Assembly: GCF_029914245.1 (NCBI RefSeq)
Contig: NZ_JARYZI010000002.1
Span: forward strand, 310,001-374,000
Direction: 5' to 3'
DNA from: Fusibacter bizertensis
GTDB taxonomy: Bacteria > Bacillota > Clostridia > Peptostreptococcales > Acidaminobacteraceae
Length of the DNA stretch: 64,000 nt
Shown here: positions 54,086 through 62,571 of the stretch, in pieces
Layout of the letters: every line of letters begins with the position of its first letter
Numbering within the stretch: position 1 is the first letter of the stretch
Notes under the pieces: generated by a model
What the model was told of the DNA's origin: nothing
What the model saw: only the letters and a program-made list of their open reading frames with translations
Databases searched by the model: none
Translations under genes and position numbers: made by a program

Positions 54086-54979
54086 CTATAAGAACATGAT
54101 CGCCACACCCGTTAGTGTGATAAGGGTACCAATAATTTCTTTTACAGTAACCTTTTCTTTCTTAATAAAAAAAGCAAAAGGTATCAATAAAACGGGGGTA
54201 ATAGAAGTCAATGTTGATGCTACACCAGGGTTGATTTTTTGAACGGCATAAAGCGATAGTGAAATCCCTAAAAACGGACCAAAAAAAGAACCAATCGTTG
54301 CGGTTCTTAGTGCATCAGTACGTTTAAGTGATTTAAAAAACGAATGCCAATTATTACGTACAAAGAAAATTACCGCAAAACCAATCATTCCTGCTAATAA
54401 TCTTATCTGTGTAGAAGCAAATGGATCATAACTCGCCATTCCAAATTTGCCTATAATATAACCAGCAGCTTGTCCAAATGCACCCCCAAATGCTAATAAG
54501 ATCCCTTTGATTGGATGAGAGAAAGACACTTTTTTATTATCTTTTCCACTTACAAGTATTACAGATGCAATCCCCAAAAGTGTAACTAGCATGCCCAAAA
54601 TTTGGATTGGTTTCATTGATTCACCTAAAAAGATAAAGGCCAAAATTCCACTCAAAGGCGGAACGCTCGCATAGATCAACATGGATATCCTCGAGCCAAT
54701 CTGTACAAACGCTTCAAACAAAAGTAAATCTCCTATGACAATTCCAACCAATCCCGACATCAATAGCCAAAACCACTGGGTAACTGTAGCATCTATAGGG
54801 AAAAAGTATCCTCTTGTAAAAAGTGTAAAGAGTGACAAAAAAACCATACCAATCAGTAACCTTAATAAGTTCAGATTCATTGATCCAATTTTTTTACCTG
54901 TTGTCTCAAATGCTGTCGCAGTAATCGCCCAGCAAAAAGCAGTAGATAAAGCTGCAATTTCTCCTGTATAATTCCCCAT
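54086..54979 (-). CDS. EamA/DMT superfamily transporter
   Basis: 297 residues with ten membrane helices in two EamA repeats; the first begins EIAALSTAFCWAITATAF and the second after about residue 150 (PIKGILLAFGGAFGQAAGYIIGK). Substrates of this group are mostly amino acids, metabolites or drugs. It is a single gene with no regulator adjacent. Confidence 0.84.
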   Translation of the reverse strand: MGNYTGEIAALSTAFCWAITATAFETTGKKIGSMNLNLLRLLIGMVFLSLFTLFTRGYFFPIDATVTQWFWLLMSGLVGIVIGDLLLFEAFVQIGSRISMLIYASVPPLSGILAFIFLGESMKPIQILGMLVTLLGIASVILVSGKDNKKVSFSHPIKGILLAFGGAFGQAAGYIIGKFGMASYDPFASTQIRLLAGMIGFAVIFFVRNNWHSFFKSLKRTDALRTATIGSFFGPFLGISLSLYAVQKINPGVASTLTSITPVLLIPFAFFIKKEKVTVKEIIGTLITLTGVAIMFL

Positions 54980-55020
54980 ATATCTTGCTCCTTATAACCT
55001 GACTTTATATTGCAGACTTA

Positions 55021-56406
55021 TTATACACTAATCTTATTGGGAAATGTAATTATAAAAGTACTCCCCTTATTTGGTTTTGATCCACAACTTATCTCTCCAC
55101 CGATTCTACGCATATTTTCTCTTGCAACATATAATCCTAGTCCATCACCAGCAGAATTCGTCCCATCATGATTTCCTCTAAAGTAAGCATCAAAAATACG
55201 CTCTCTTATCCTTTCATCAATCCCCATACCATCATCTTTCACTTCAATTGTCACCCTATCTAAAACTTGATCAAAGCTAATTTCGATTAAGACACGGCCA
55301 TTCTCATATGAGTATTTATAGGCATTCGTCAATATATTGTAAATCGTTTGACTTAACTTAAACTGATCAGTTTCAGTCATTGTACTTATACGCCCTTTTA
55401 TGTTGATCTCAATATTTTTTTTCTGAAACGACGCCGATAACCCACGAACGATTTGGTCAATCATAACATTTAAATCAAAAGATACAATGTCAAGTTCATC
55501 AGTTTCATGCTCCGCATCAATCATACCACTCATATTGGAAATAATAGATGTTAAAGTATCAATTTGATTTTGCAAGATACTTAGCGTATCTGTATTGACC
55601 TCAACGACACCATCTTCAATGCCTTCAAGATGGGTTTTCATGATAGTAAGCGGTGTTCTAGACTGATGGATCATCTGATCCAAAAGTGTTTTTCTACTTT
55701 TTTGTTTTAAGCGTAACCGCATCCCAAGCTCAAAAAGACTGTCTCTAATCTGTTTAATCTCTACAATCCCTGATCGCTTATACGTTCGAGTTTCACCCAC
55801 TTGCAAATCATTTGCAAATTCTGCAGTATCTTTTAATGCAAGACTCATTTTTCGACTCAAAACAATTCCAAGTAAGACAGCAAAAACAAGTGCAATTCCC
55901 ACAGAAAAGATACTATTCATAATCAATGAACCTTTAAATAGCTTCGCTACAATTGAATTTTCTGCGGAGCTATTTCTTGTAATATTAAGGTAACCCAAGA
56001 GTGTATCTCCATCGATGATTTTATACTGATCTACCTCTTCAGTATCATTATCCATCATGCTACCCATCATCCCTCTGTATCGCGTACCATTAGTACTCAT
56101 ATTACCAGCAGATTCTTTTACATCTAGTAGTAGTGCACCATTTAAATCATATAGCTTGATCCTAACAATTGGATCAACAAGATGCGTTTCAAGTTCAAGC
56201 GACATTTGCTGATACGATTTACTTGAAGCATACATTGCATTTTTTGTATATTCTTTTATTTGTTCTATGTGTTGATCATAACTCTCTGAAAGATAAGTCT
56301 TGAAATATCGATCTGTTAATGCACTTAAAACTAACGCATTGATTGATATCGATATAATGGCAACACTCACTAATACTAAAAGCATAATTTTTCGAATAGA
56401 CATCAA
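55021..56406 (-). CDS. Membrane sensor histidine kinase
   Basis: 461 residues. TM1 lies at about 6-28, an extracytoplasmic domain to about 160 contains a short Met/Gly stretch (MMGSMMDND), and TM2 is at about 160-183. HAMP, a DHp box and a HATPase domain follow. The H-box reads MIHQSRTPLTIMK, with Gln after His instead of the usual Glu. N-box NAYKYSY, G1 DDGMGID and G2 GDGLGLYVA are intact. It overlaps its response regulator gene by 4 bp. The Met-rich sensor could hint at metal sensing, a guess. Confidence 0.88.
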   Translation of the reverse strand: MMSIRKIMLLVLVSVAIISISINALVLSALTDRYFKTYLSESYDQHIEQIKEYTKNAMYASSKSYQQMSLELETHLVDPIVRIKLYDLNGALLLDVKESAGNMSTNGTRYRGMMGSMMDNDTEEVDQYKIIDGDTLLGYLNITRNSSAENSIVAKLFKGSLIMNSIFSVGIALVFAVLLGIVLSRKMSLALKDTAEFANDLQVGETRTYKRSGIVEIKQIRDSLFELGMRLRLKQKSRKTLLDQMIHQSRTPLTIMKTHLEGIEDGVVEVNTDTLSILQNQIDTLTSIISNMSGMIDAEHETDELDIVSFDLNVMIDQIVRGLSASFQKKNIEINIKGRISTMTETDQFKLSQTIYNILTNAYKYSYENGRVLIEISFDQVLDRVTIEVKDDGMGIDERIRERIFDAYFRGNHDGTNSAGDGLGLYVARENMRRIGGEISCGSKPNKGSTFIITFPNKISV

Positions 56407-57089
56407 GCATCCCCCCCAAACATGTAACCCGCTCCATATTTAGTTACCAAAAATATCGGTTGCTTTGGATCAGCTTCGATTTTCTGTCTTAATCTCTTGA
56501 TGTAACTGTCTATATTTCTATCAAATCCTTCATAATCAATTCCAAATGCCAAACGAATCAATTGATCTCTAGAAAGTATAATTCCTTTATTTTGGATAAA
56601 AACACTTAAAAGTTGAAATTCTGTAGCTGTCAACGAAATTTCTTGTTCGTCTTTGTAGAGCTTCATATTATGTGGACATAATTTTAGACAATCAAAAACA
56701 AGGCATTCGTTTTCGCTTTCAACTACAAATGACCTTTTGAGGATGACCTTAACTCTTCGCACCAGCTCTCTTGGGCTAAATGGTTTCACAACATAATCAT
56801 CTGCACCCAAATCAAACCCTTTAATTCTATCGACTTCTAATTCTCTAGCAGTCAACATCAGTACAGGGATATCAGAATTACTACGTATTTGTTCTAGGAC
56901 TTGAAAACCATCTATTCCAGGCATCATCACATCTAAAATCACCATATGAAAACGACTTTGAGTCATCTTATCAAGTGCAACAAATCCATTTTCAGCAATT
57001 TCTACTTGATATCCCTCTTTTATAAGATACTTTTCAACAACTTCTCTAATCTCCAGTTGATCTTCCACTATCAAAATTTTCTGGTTCAT
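56403..57089 (-). CDS. OmpR-family response regulator
   Basis: 228 residues. The receiver domain has the acidic pair Glu9-Asp10, phospho-acceptor Asp53 (VILDVMMPG) and Lys about 102 (VVKPFSP). The C-terminal winged helix has SLTATEFQLLSVF and DRNIDSYIKRLRQKI. It is the partner of the overlapping histidine kinase. Two small SHOCT membrane proteins lie just upstream on the same strand, with a hairpin between them and this gene; they may belong to its regulon. Confidence 0.92.
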   Translation of the reverse strand: MNQKILIVEDQLEIREVVEKYLIKEGYQVEIAENGFVALDKMTQSRFHMVILDVMMPGIDGFQVLEQIRSNSDIPVLMLTARELEVDRIKGFDLGADDYVVKPFSPRELVRRVKVILKRSFVVESENECLVFDCLKLCPHNMKLYKDEQEISLTATEFQLLSVFIQNKGIILSRDQLIRLAFGIDYEGFDRNIDSYIKRLRQKIEADPKQPIFLVTKYGAGYMFGGDA

Positions 57090-57173
57090 ATCGACCTCGT
57101 TTACTATCTAATACTATTAATTATACGTCAATTCAGATTTTAATACTATTTGATTTCACACATACCTAAAATA

Positions 57174-57221
57174 ATAACCGCTAACTTTCATATGGTTACT
57201 CACATACAAAACAGCGGTTAT
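57174..57221 (-). terminator. Hairpin between the SHOCT and response-regulator genes
   Basis: ATAACCGCT / AGCGGTTAT stem separated by about 30 nt, with a T-rich tract on the minus strand. It probably ends the SHOCT transcript, perhaps partially. Confidence 0.65.
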
Positions 57222-57228
57222 TTAGGCA

Positions 57229-57486
57229 TCATTTACTTTTTAATATGTTAAGTTTATTGGTAAATTCTTCTTCGTTAATTTCTCCCTTAGCATATCGCTC
57301 TCTCAAAATAGATAGCGCTGCATCTTCATTTGGCTTCTTATTTCTTTTGACTAGCCAAAATACAAGGATTATGGCACCGATAATCAAAGCAGCCATCATA
57401 CCATAGTGCCAAATACCATACGCACCCATATGATCAAAGCCATATTCCATGCCATGTCCACTATAAAATCCTCTTCCAAACATCAT
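57229..57486 (-). CDS. SHOCT-domain small membrane protein
   Basis: 85 residues. The N-terminus is rich in Gly, Met, Tyr, Phe and His (about 1-28, FGRGFYSGHGMEYGFDHMG), followed by one membrane helix (about 30-48) and a C-terminal SHOCT domain (ILRERYAKGEINEEEFTNKL). The His/Met-rich extracellular end could bind metal, as in similar proteins near copper regulators; this is inference. AGGAGG-like sites precede the ATG ATG start. Confidence 0.82.
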   Translation of the reverse strand: MMFGRGFYSGHGMEYGFDHMGAYGIWHYGMMAALIIGAIILVFWLVKRNKKPNEDAALSILRERYAKGEINEEEFTNKLNILKSK

Positions 57487-57558
57487 ATCTTTACCTCCTA
57501 TATGGACTTAATTTAATTTTATTCTATTTAAAGATCTGTCTGTTCTTATCAAACAATA

Positions 57559-57723
57559 CTATTCTTTCAATGTTTTTTTCATTCTTAGATAAGTAGCTTC
57601 ATCTATCTCACCATTAACAAATCTTTCTTTCAATACATCTTCAGCTTTATCAACTCCTGGTAGCTTCTTACCTGAGCTGTAATAAATTACAAAAATTATG
57701 ATTGCAATACCAATAATCATCAT
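57559..57723 (-). CDS. Second SHOCT-domain small membrane protein (54 residues)
   Basis: A 54-residue protein missed by length cut-offs. One membrane helix is at residues 2-16 (MIIGIAIIIFVIYY), followed by a short basic linker and a SHOCT domain with DVLKERFVNGEIDEATYLRM. Ribosome site AAAGGAGG lies 8 nt from the ATG. It lies 72 nt upstream of the 85-residue SHOCT gene on the same strand, so the two form a unit. It looks like a minimal version without the extracellular Met/His segment. Confidence 0.78.
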   Translation of the reverse strand: MMIIGIAIIIFVIYYSSGKKLPGVDKAEDVLKERFVNGEIDEATYLRMKKTLKE

Positions 57724-57789
57724 AAACCTTACCTCCTTTCTGTAACCTAATTATGTACTTAAAATGTGTCACAATTATGTATAAACAAA

Positions 57790-57823
57790 AAAATCGATAG
57801 CATCTAATGATGGCATCGATTTT
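57790..57823 (-). terminator. Terminator of the GNAT pair
   Basis: AAAATCGAT-GCATC / GATG-ATCGATTTT stem. On the minus strand it is followed by T7, about 37 nt after the GNAT stop codon. Confidence 0.85.
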
Positions 57824-57859
57824 ACTATTAATTTATATTGATTTTATCACACTTGATTC

Positions 57860-58363
57860 CTATATTTTTTTAGCTAAACTCGCCAATTTTTCACCTTCGA
57901 CGCGATAGACAGTCCACTCGTCCATAGGAATAGCGCCCATCTCTTTATAGAACCCAATGGATGTTTTATTCCAGTCTAAACACCACCAATCAAGTCTGCC
58001 ACAACCTCTTTCAACTGCGATTTTTCCTAGATAAGCAAGCATTATCTTACCAAATCCTTTTCCTCTCATCGCAGGTGTTACATATAAGTCCTCTAAGTAC
58101 AAGTTAGCTTTTCCTAAAAAAGTAGAAAAATTGTGGAAGAATAATGCAAAACCAACGGGTTCACCTTGATACTCAGCAATGATGACTTCTGCTTGCTTTT
58201 TTTCAAAAAGCGATGCTTGTAAAATAGATTCTGTTGCGACAACTTCATGTAAAAGTTGCTCATAATCTGCAAGTTCTTTGATATATTTGAGTATCAATGG
58301 TACATCAGCTTTTACTGCAAATCTGATTTCAAACCCTTCAATTGATGTTTTATTGTTTTTCAT
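57860..58363 (-). CDS. GNAT acetyltransferase (spermidine/thialysine acetyltransferase-like)
   Basis: About 167 residues. Strong resemblance to diamine/thialysine N-acetyltransferases: IRFAVKADVPLILKYIKELADYE at the start, GFALFFHNFSTFLGK, LYLEDLYVTPAMRGKGFGK with acetyl-CoA loop RGKGFG, and GCGRLDWWCLDWN. ATG 58363 follows GAGAGGAAG; the longer TTG frame to 58417 overlaps the upstream GNAT gene. It is the second gene of a two-GNAT unit. Confidence 0.84.
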   Translation of the reverse strand: MKNNKTSIEGFEIRFAVKADVPLILKYIKELADYEQLLHEVVATESILQASLFEKKQAEVIIAEYQGEPVGFALFFHNFSTFLGKANLYLEDLYVTPAMRGKGFGKIMLAYLGKIAVERGCGRLDWWCLDWNKTSIGFYKEMGAIPMDEWTVYRVEGEKLASLAKKI

Positions 58364-58398
58364 GTTCTCTTCCTCTCTAATTGCATAATCGTGAATGA

Positions 58399-58944
58399 TT
58401 AAAACAAAACTTTCCAAACCATATGGTCAAGTCCTGGTCCCCAATGATCTTTTAATAGATATGTAGGTGCTCCAAATTTATAAAGCCATATCCCCTGTGC
58501 TGATTTATACCCACTGTCTATGCAAAATCCCTTATATCTCTCTTTTCTCAGATGTTGCCCCATCGCTTCCATAAGTTTCGACCCGATTCCCTTCCCCTGA
58601 AACTCAGGCAAAACAAATACGGTTCCAATTTCAGGCAATTGATTAAGAAGTTCATCATCGCAAGCTTTTATTGTATCGTTAGCTTCTCCAATTTCTATCG
58701 TTCCCACAACAGTCTCACCAACTTTGGCGATCAAAAAGTACTTCTCTTTCCCCTGGGTATCGAAATCTAAAGCTAAAAATGCTTTTTTCACTTCTATTTC
58801 CTCGTGCAAATCAGCTTGTAAATCCCACAAACCATTTTTCAACCAATTGTCTTTTAGCACACGCTCAAAAAGCGCCTCAATTGAAGTGACATCCAGTCTA
58901 TCTGGTCTTTCAATAGTGATTTTATTTACATCATAAGTGCTCAT
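58399..58944 (-). CDS. GNAT family N-acetyltransferase
   Basis: 181 residues with the GNAT fold: FLIAKVGETVVGTIEIGEA, then IGTVFVLPEFQGKGIGSKLMEAM with acetyl-CoA loop QGKGIG. The C-terminus (GPGLDHMVWKVLF) is conserved-looking but not family-specific. It is followed by another GNAT gene 35 nt on. A 26-bp tandem duplication lies just upstream (58971-59022). The substrate is unknown. Confidence 0.8.
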   Translation of the reverse strand: MSTYDVNKITIERPDRLDVTSIEALFERVLKDNWLKNGLWDLQADLHEEIEVKKAFLALDFDTQGKEKYFLIAKVGETVVGTIEIGEANDTIKACDDELLNQLPEIGTVFVLPEFQGKGIGSKLMEAMGQHLRKERYKGFCIDSGYKSAQGIWLYKFGAPTYLLKDHWGPGLDHMVWKVLF

Positions 58945-58970
58945 ATTTATCTACCTCATCAATTAAACTC

Positions 58971-59022
58971 TTAATTCTAATTTATTTACCATTTGATTAA
59001 TTCTAATTTATTTACCATTTGA
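58971..59022. repeat. 26-bp perfect tandem duplication
   Basis: Units 58971-58996 and 58997-59022 are identical. The second contains the last codons (Ile-Lys-Trp) and stop of the GNAT-Nudix gene, so the first is a silent copy of the gene end. Confidence 0.92.
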
Positions 59023-60079
59023 TTAATCCTATTTTTCTGAGTATATGCGCGTTAAACGGATTTAGACCTTTAATTGGTTGATCAATAGGAAAATATGCAA
59101 GCTCGAAGCTCTCATCATCATTGACAAATGGTTCTCCCACTATATCATGTGCAATAAAAACCGCCATAACATTATATATTTCATCACCATTTGGATAAAG
59201 ATAATACATATCAGGTCCAGATAAAACTGTTAAAAGTTCATACCTATTGGCAGTAATCCCCGCTTCCTCAAAAAGTTCTCGTTTTGCATTGTCTTCAAAA
59301 CTTTCACAAAGCTCCATTGCACCACCAAGAGTCCCCCAATCACCACTATCTGTTCGTCTTTGAAGCAACAACTCACCTGTTTCATTGAACACAAGCACAC
59401 ATGCTCCTGCCATAATTAACGGAATATGACCTACATATTTTCTTAAATTCTTAATATACCCCAAGCGATGTGCATTTTCTTTTACTTGTGGATCAGATAA
59501 ATTATGGTTAATGTTTTTTAAATACTCTTCTTTAATAATGGCATAGTTTGCTAGATCATAGAAATCTTCTCCTCTACTTTTTACAGCATAAGATATGCCT
59601 TCAAAATTCAAACCACTCTTTTGCATCACCCTGCCTGATGCCGGATTATTTGTGTCATGTCTAGCAACAATACGGTTCATGCCCACTTCGGAAAACAAAA
59701 AATTAATCACTGCTTTGAAGGCTTCTGTTACAATTCCCATTCCCCAATGTTTTCTTGAAATACAGTATCCTATTTCACAAGAAAAATCATTTTCACTTGT
59801 TGCAACAACAGAGATTCCGCCTATTACTTCCTTTTCATCATTTAATTCAATAGCCCAATTATAAACATTATCATATTCGTATTGGCCACACCAAATAGAA
59901 AGGATTTCTTTGGTAACATCTACATGTTCATGAGGAGGCCAAGTCAAAAATCTAGTGACTTCCGAGTCATTTGCCCAATTCTTAAACATATCTCCCGCAT
60001 CTGATTGCTTAAAAGCCCTTAATGTTAGCCTATCTGTCGTAATAATCCGCGTTCCCTTGTGCACTAAATGTTTCGACAA
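59012..60079 (-). CDS. GNAT acetyltransferase-Nudix hydrolase fusion
   Basis: 355 residues in two domains. Residues about 10-190 form a RimJ/RimL-type GNAT (ITTDRLTLRAF, CEIGYCISRKHWGMGIVTEA, RHDTNNPASGRVMQKSGL). Residues about 210-355 form a Nudix hydrolase with an intact Nudix box (GGAMELCESFEDNAKRELFEEAGI in the pattern Gx5Ex7REUxEExGU). The start is TTG 60079 with GGAGG at 6 nt. Both domains look active. Nudix enzymes cleave nucleoside diphosphate derivatives. Why the two are joined is unknown. The gene ends in a 26-bp duplicated segment. Confidence 0.87.
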   Translation of the reverse strand: MSKHLVHKGTRIITTDRLTLRAFKQSDAGDMFKNWANDSEVTRFLTWPPHEHVDVTKEILSIWCGQYEYDNVYNWAIELNDEKEVIGGISVVATSENDFSCEIGYCISRKHWGMGIVTEAFKAVINFLFSEVGMNRIVARHDTNNPASGRVMQKSGLNFEGISYAVKSRGEDFYDLANYAIIKEEYLKNINHNLSDPQVKENAHRLGYIKNLRKYVGHIPLIMAGACVLVFNETGELLLQRRTDSGDWGTLGGAMELCESFEDNAKRELFEEAGITANRYELLTVLSGPDMYYLYPNGDEIYNVMAVFIAHDIVGEPFVNDDESFELAYFPIDQPIKGLNPFNAHILRKIGLIKW

Positions 60080-60166
60080 TAGTTACCTCCGTACTTTTAT
60101 ACTCTTTTGTACTTGTAAGTAATATTCAACAAAAGTATAGATTCTCCTTCAATTCTTTCAAAAAAA

Positions 60167-60191
60167 GCCGAGATCCACAATAGGTCTCGGC
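60167..60191 (-). terminator. Terminator of the TspO-like gene
   Basis: GCCGAGA-CC / GG-TCTCGGC stem followed by T7 on the minus strand, just after the stop of the 60199 gene. Confidence 0.9.
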
Positions 60192-60198
60192 AGTTTAT

Positions 60199-61011
60199 TT
60201 AATTTGAAAATTTCTTTTTAAGTGTCTTAAGTTTCTTATAACTTACAAAAGTCATCACCAGTGCAGTGAAAATCATATTAAATGCGACGACTGTAATAAT
60301 CATCCCATATTCACCGTTAAAGCCAGTATCACTCGTATGTTTAAATAAGATACCATAGTATGACCAGAGTGCAACCATGCCGTAAGTAAGGTCTTTAAAC
60401 TTCATCAAAACAATCGTTGTCACCAGAGCACCTAATACCAAAACGATACTTGTTGTTAGCTCCTCCGTAAAGTTAAACAGCACAAAGTGTTGCTTCGTTA
60501 AGAACGTCGTTACATTTGCAATTGATGCAATCGTTATCCACCCGAAATATAGACTAAAGGGTTTGTGTATCCAGATCCGTTCACTTGTAGTTAATTTTGC
60601 AGAATGAATCAAGTTGATAGATTTAATCAAGCAAAATAAGATGATAAACATCATAAAAACAGATATTGCAAGCTCATCATAGTGCCACATCACTATCCAA
60701 AGCCCATTTGCTAAAGAAGATAAAGAAAACCATTTGCGAAGCTGAATGACCATTACACTTGTTTCCGGAGAGTAAAAGGCATCCCTCCACTGAAAGATTA
60801 TAAACCCTCCAAGTGCAAGGTATATAAGCCCCCATATAGCGAACGTAAATCCAGTTGGTGCAAATAAATTGGCATATCTATCAGACACTTCGCCTGTTGT
60901 GATATTATTCAAAGGAATTGTATTCGCCAAGATGTTAATGGTTAACATAAATATATATGCAATTGTAGTTGTCACTTTCATATCTTTTTCTTTTTTTATC
61001 GAGATTGACAT
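60199..61011 (-). CDS. TspO/MBR-related tryptophan-rich membrane protein
   Basis: 270 residues with about eight membrane helices. It has the TspO-like block FAPTGFTFAIWGLIYLALG near residue 50 and scattered tryptophans in the helices (NGLWIVMWHYDEL). It is longer than canonical five-helix TspO and belongs to the extended group often labelled tryptophan-rich sensory protein. TspO proteins bind tetrapyrroles or steroids. ATG 61011 has GGAAG upstream; a longer frame to 61026 is not needed. Confidence 0.7.
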   Translation of the reverse strand: MSISIKKEKDMKVTTTIAYIFMLTINILANTIPLNNITTGEVSDRYANLFAPTGFTFAIWGLIYLALGGFIIFQWRDAFYSPETSVMVIQLRKWFSLSSLANGLWIVMWHYDELAISVFMMFIILFCLIKSINLIHSAKLTTSERIWIHKPFSLYFGWITIASIANVTTFLTKQHFVLFNFTEELTTSIVLVLGALVTTIVLMKFKDLTYGMVALWSYYGILFKHTSDTGFNGEYGMIITVVAFNMIFTALVMTFVSYKKLKTLKKKFSN

Positions 61012-61111
61012 GTAGTCCACTTCCACTAGTTAAATTATTGTATCTAGATTTGAACATTCTCTGTTCACTTTACAATTTACCACCTCTGAAAGCATAATTG
61101 CAAGACAAATA

Positions 61112-62215
61112 TCAACCAGCGACTAAAGATTTCATATTTTTAATTTTTTCATACTCAGTGATTGCTTTAGAATCTCCAAACCATTGAATATAATCTGTAA
61201 TCGTACGATCAATTCCAAATGATTCAACTTTAGATTTAGAATCTGGATCTTGCTTAAAAAGAAACTCAATGTTTTTTTCATAATAATTATATATTTCACA
61301 AATAATATGATAAGTGATCTCGTCATATTCAATTAATTGTCTAGAGTTGACTATTCTTTCTTCAATGAAATCTTGAACCCCCTTAAAAGCATTTTGAAAA
61401 TACTCACTAAATGCAATGTCAGAGCTTTTGCCATAATGTTCAATCAAATCATTGATAAATACATAGTGCCATCTACTCTTGTCAAAAGGCTTATCAAAAT
61501 ATTTCTTCCAAACGTCATTCTCAAAGTCTGCATAGCTCACAATATTGTTAAAATCTGCATCATAAAGATCGTGTAATGCATATGAAAACCGATCTGCATA
61601 CTTCACGATTTGAGCTTCTAAACTTCCTACTTCATGCGGATTTAGTTTATCAAAAATTGTATCTGTTAGTTTGAAGAGTTCTTCTTGCTTTGTATGTTTC
61701 CAGATTCCTTCTAGTGTATCTAAGGTCAAATTCAAACCTACATAAGGCTTCCCATCAATACTTTGTCGATTAAAGTTAATCTGTTCTACTAACCATACAC
61801 TTTGCGTATTATGATGAAAACCCATCCCTTTTTCTTGTAAAATCTTATTTAGAGCTTTTCCACCAGCATGACCAAAAGGTGTTTGACCCAAATCATGACC
61901 AAAAGAAATCGATTCTATCAAATCACAATTTAGATAAAGTGGTTTAGCAATTGTCTTTGCAATTTGATTTACTTCAAGTGTGTGAGAAAGACGCGTTCTA
62001 TTGAGCATATCACCATTTCTAGTCAAAAATGTTTGCGTTTTCAATCTCAAGCGTCTAAAGGCTTCTGAATATAGAATCCGATCAATATCCCTTTGATATT
62101 CAGTTCGAAATGCATCTTTTCCTTCATCATTGACTCGCAAAGAAAGCATAGACTTTTTCGCTCTCTTATCTAGTGTTTTTAGTTCAAATAATTCTTGTTG
62201 CTCTCTATGATCCAT
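61112..62215 (-). CDS. dgt: Deoxyguanosine triphosphate triphosphohydrolase-like HD enzyme
   Basis: 367 residues of the dNTPase family that releases tripolyphosphate from dGTP. The HD metal centre is seen as RLSHTLEV (first His) and FGHDLGQTPFGHAGGKAL (HD pair). The nucleotide-binding segment FRTEYQRDIDRILYSEAFRRLRLKTQTF is typical. ATG 62215 has GGAG at 6 nt; an in-frame GTG at 62233 is less likely. It lies downstream of the secreted-peptide gene on the same strand, after a terminator hairpin, so some read-through coupling is possible. Confidence 0.88.
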   Translation of the reverse strand: MDHREQQELFELKTLDKRAKKSMLSLRVNDEGKDAFRTEYQRDIDRILYSEAFRRLRLKTQTFLTRNGDMLNRTRLSHTLEVNQIAKTIAKPLYLNCDLIESISFGHDLGQTPFGHAGGKALNKILQEKGMGFHHNTQSVWLVEQINFNRQSIDGKPYVGLNLTLDTLEGIWKHTKQEELFKLTDTIFDKLNPHEVGSLEAQIVKYADRFSYALHDLYDADFNNIVSYADFENDVWKKYFDKPFDKSRWHYVFINDLIEHYGKSSDIAFSEYFQNAFKGVQDFIEERIVNSRQLIEYDEITYHIICEIYNYYEKNIEFLFKQDPDSKSKVESFGIDRTITDYIQWFGDSKAITEYEKIKNMKSLVAG

Positions 62216-62246
62216 AGTATACTCCAAACTCACTGTAGAAAGACAA

Positions 62247-62269
62247 AATCCACCCTTTTTAGGTGGATT
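62247..62269 (-). terminator. Terminator between peptide gene and dgt
   Basis: AATCCACC-TAAAAAG-GGTGGATT followed by TTGTCTTTC on the minus strand. A second small hairpin, ATCGG-TCAG-CCGAT, lies just after the peptide gene (about 62314-62327). Confidence 0.75.
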
Positions 62270-62339
62270 CGGCTTTATTTCTAGAATAATAATTAATTAT
62301 GGAATGTCTTAGGATATCGGCTGACCGATAGTCTAATTA

Positions 62340-62474
62340 TTATTCTTCAACAACTGACATAATTACGATTCTTGGAGAATATAAATCATCTTCTCCTGCA
62401 AAACTAAGCGCAGTACTTGCAAACAAAGATGCTATCACCAACGTTAACGCTAAAATTTTCTTTACCTTATTCAT
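62340..62474 (-). CDS. Secreted 44-residue peptide precursor (candidate signalling peptide)
   Basis: Reads MNKVKKILALTLVIASLFAS then TALSFA, a clear Sec signal peptide with cleavage expected after SFA. The exported tail is GEDDLYSPRIVIMSVVEE. GAGGGCAGG lies just before the ATG, a weak but usable ribosome site; TATAAA upstream may be the -10. It is divergent from a PlcR/Rgg-type regulator across 97 bp. RRNPP systems pair such regulators with small secreted pre-peptides that are trimmed and re-imported, so this is a candidate pheromone. Other secreted small proteins are possible, since no family match is claimed. Confidence 0.65.
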   Translation of the reverse strand: MNKVKKILALTLVIASLFASTALSFAGEDDLYSPRIVIMSVVEE

Positions 62475-62539
62475 AAACCTGCCCTCACCTATTCTTTATT
62501 TTATAGTTAAATGATATAATAAATAATAAAAATAGAGTA

Positions 62540-62555
62540 CCCGTATATATACGGG
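62540..62555. promoter_or_regulatory. 16-bp palindrome before the first RRNPP-type regulator
   Basis: CCCGTATATATACGGG is perfectly palindromic. It sits 20 bp past a TATAAT (62515-62520) and 16 bp before the regulator ATG. A 16-bp repeat CCCAA-N6-TTGGG occupies the same place in front of the second regulator (63779-63794). Confidence 0.7.
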
Positions 62556-62571
62556 ATTTTTGAGGTTGACA

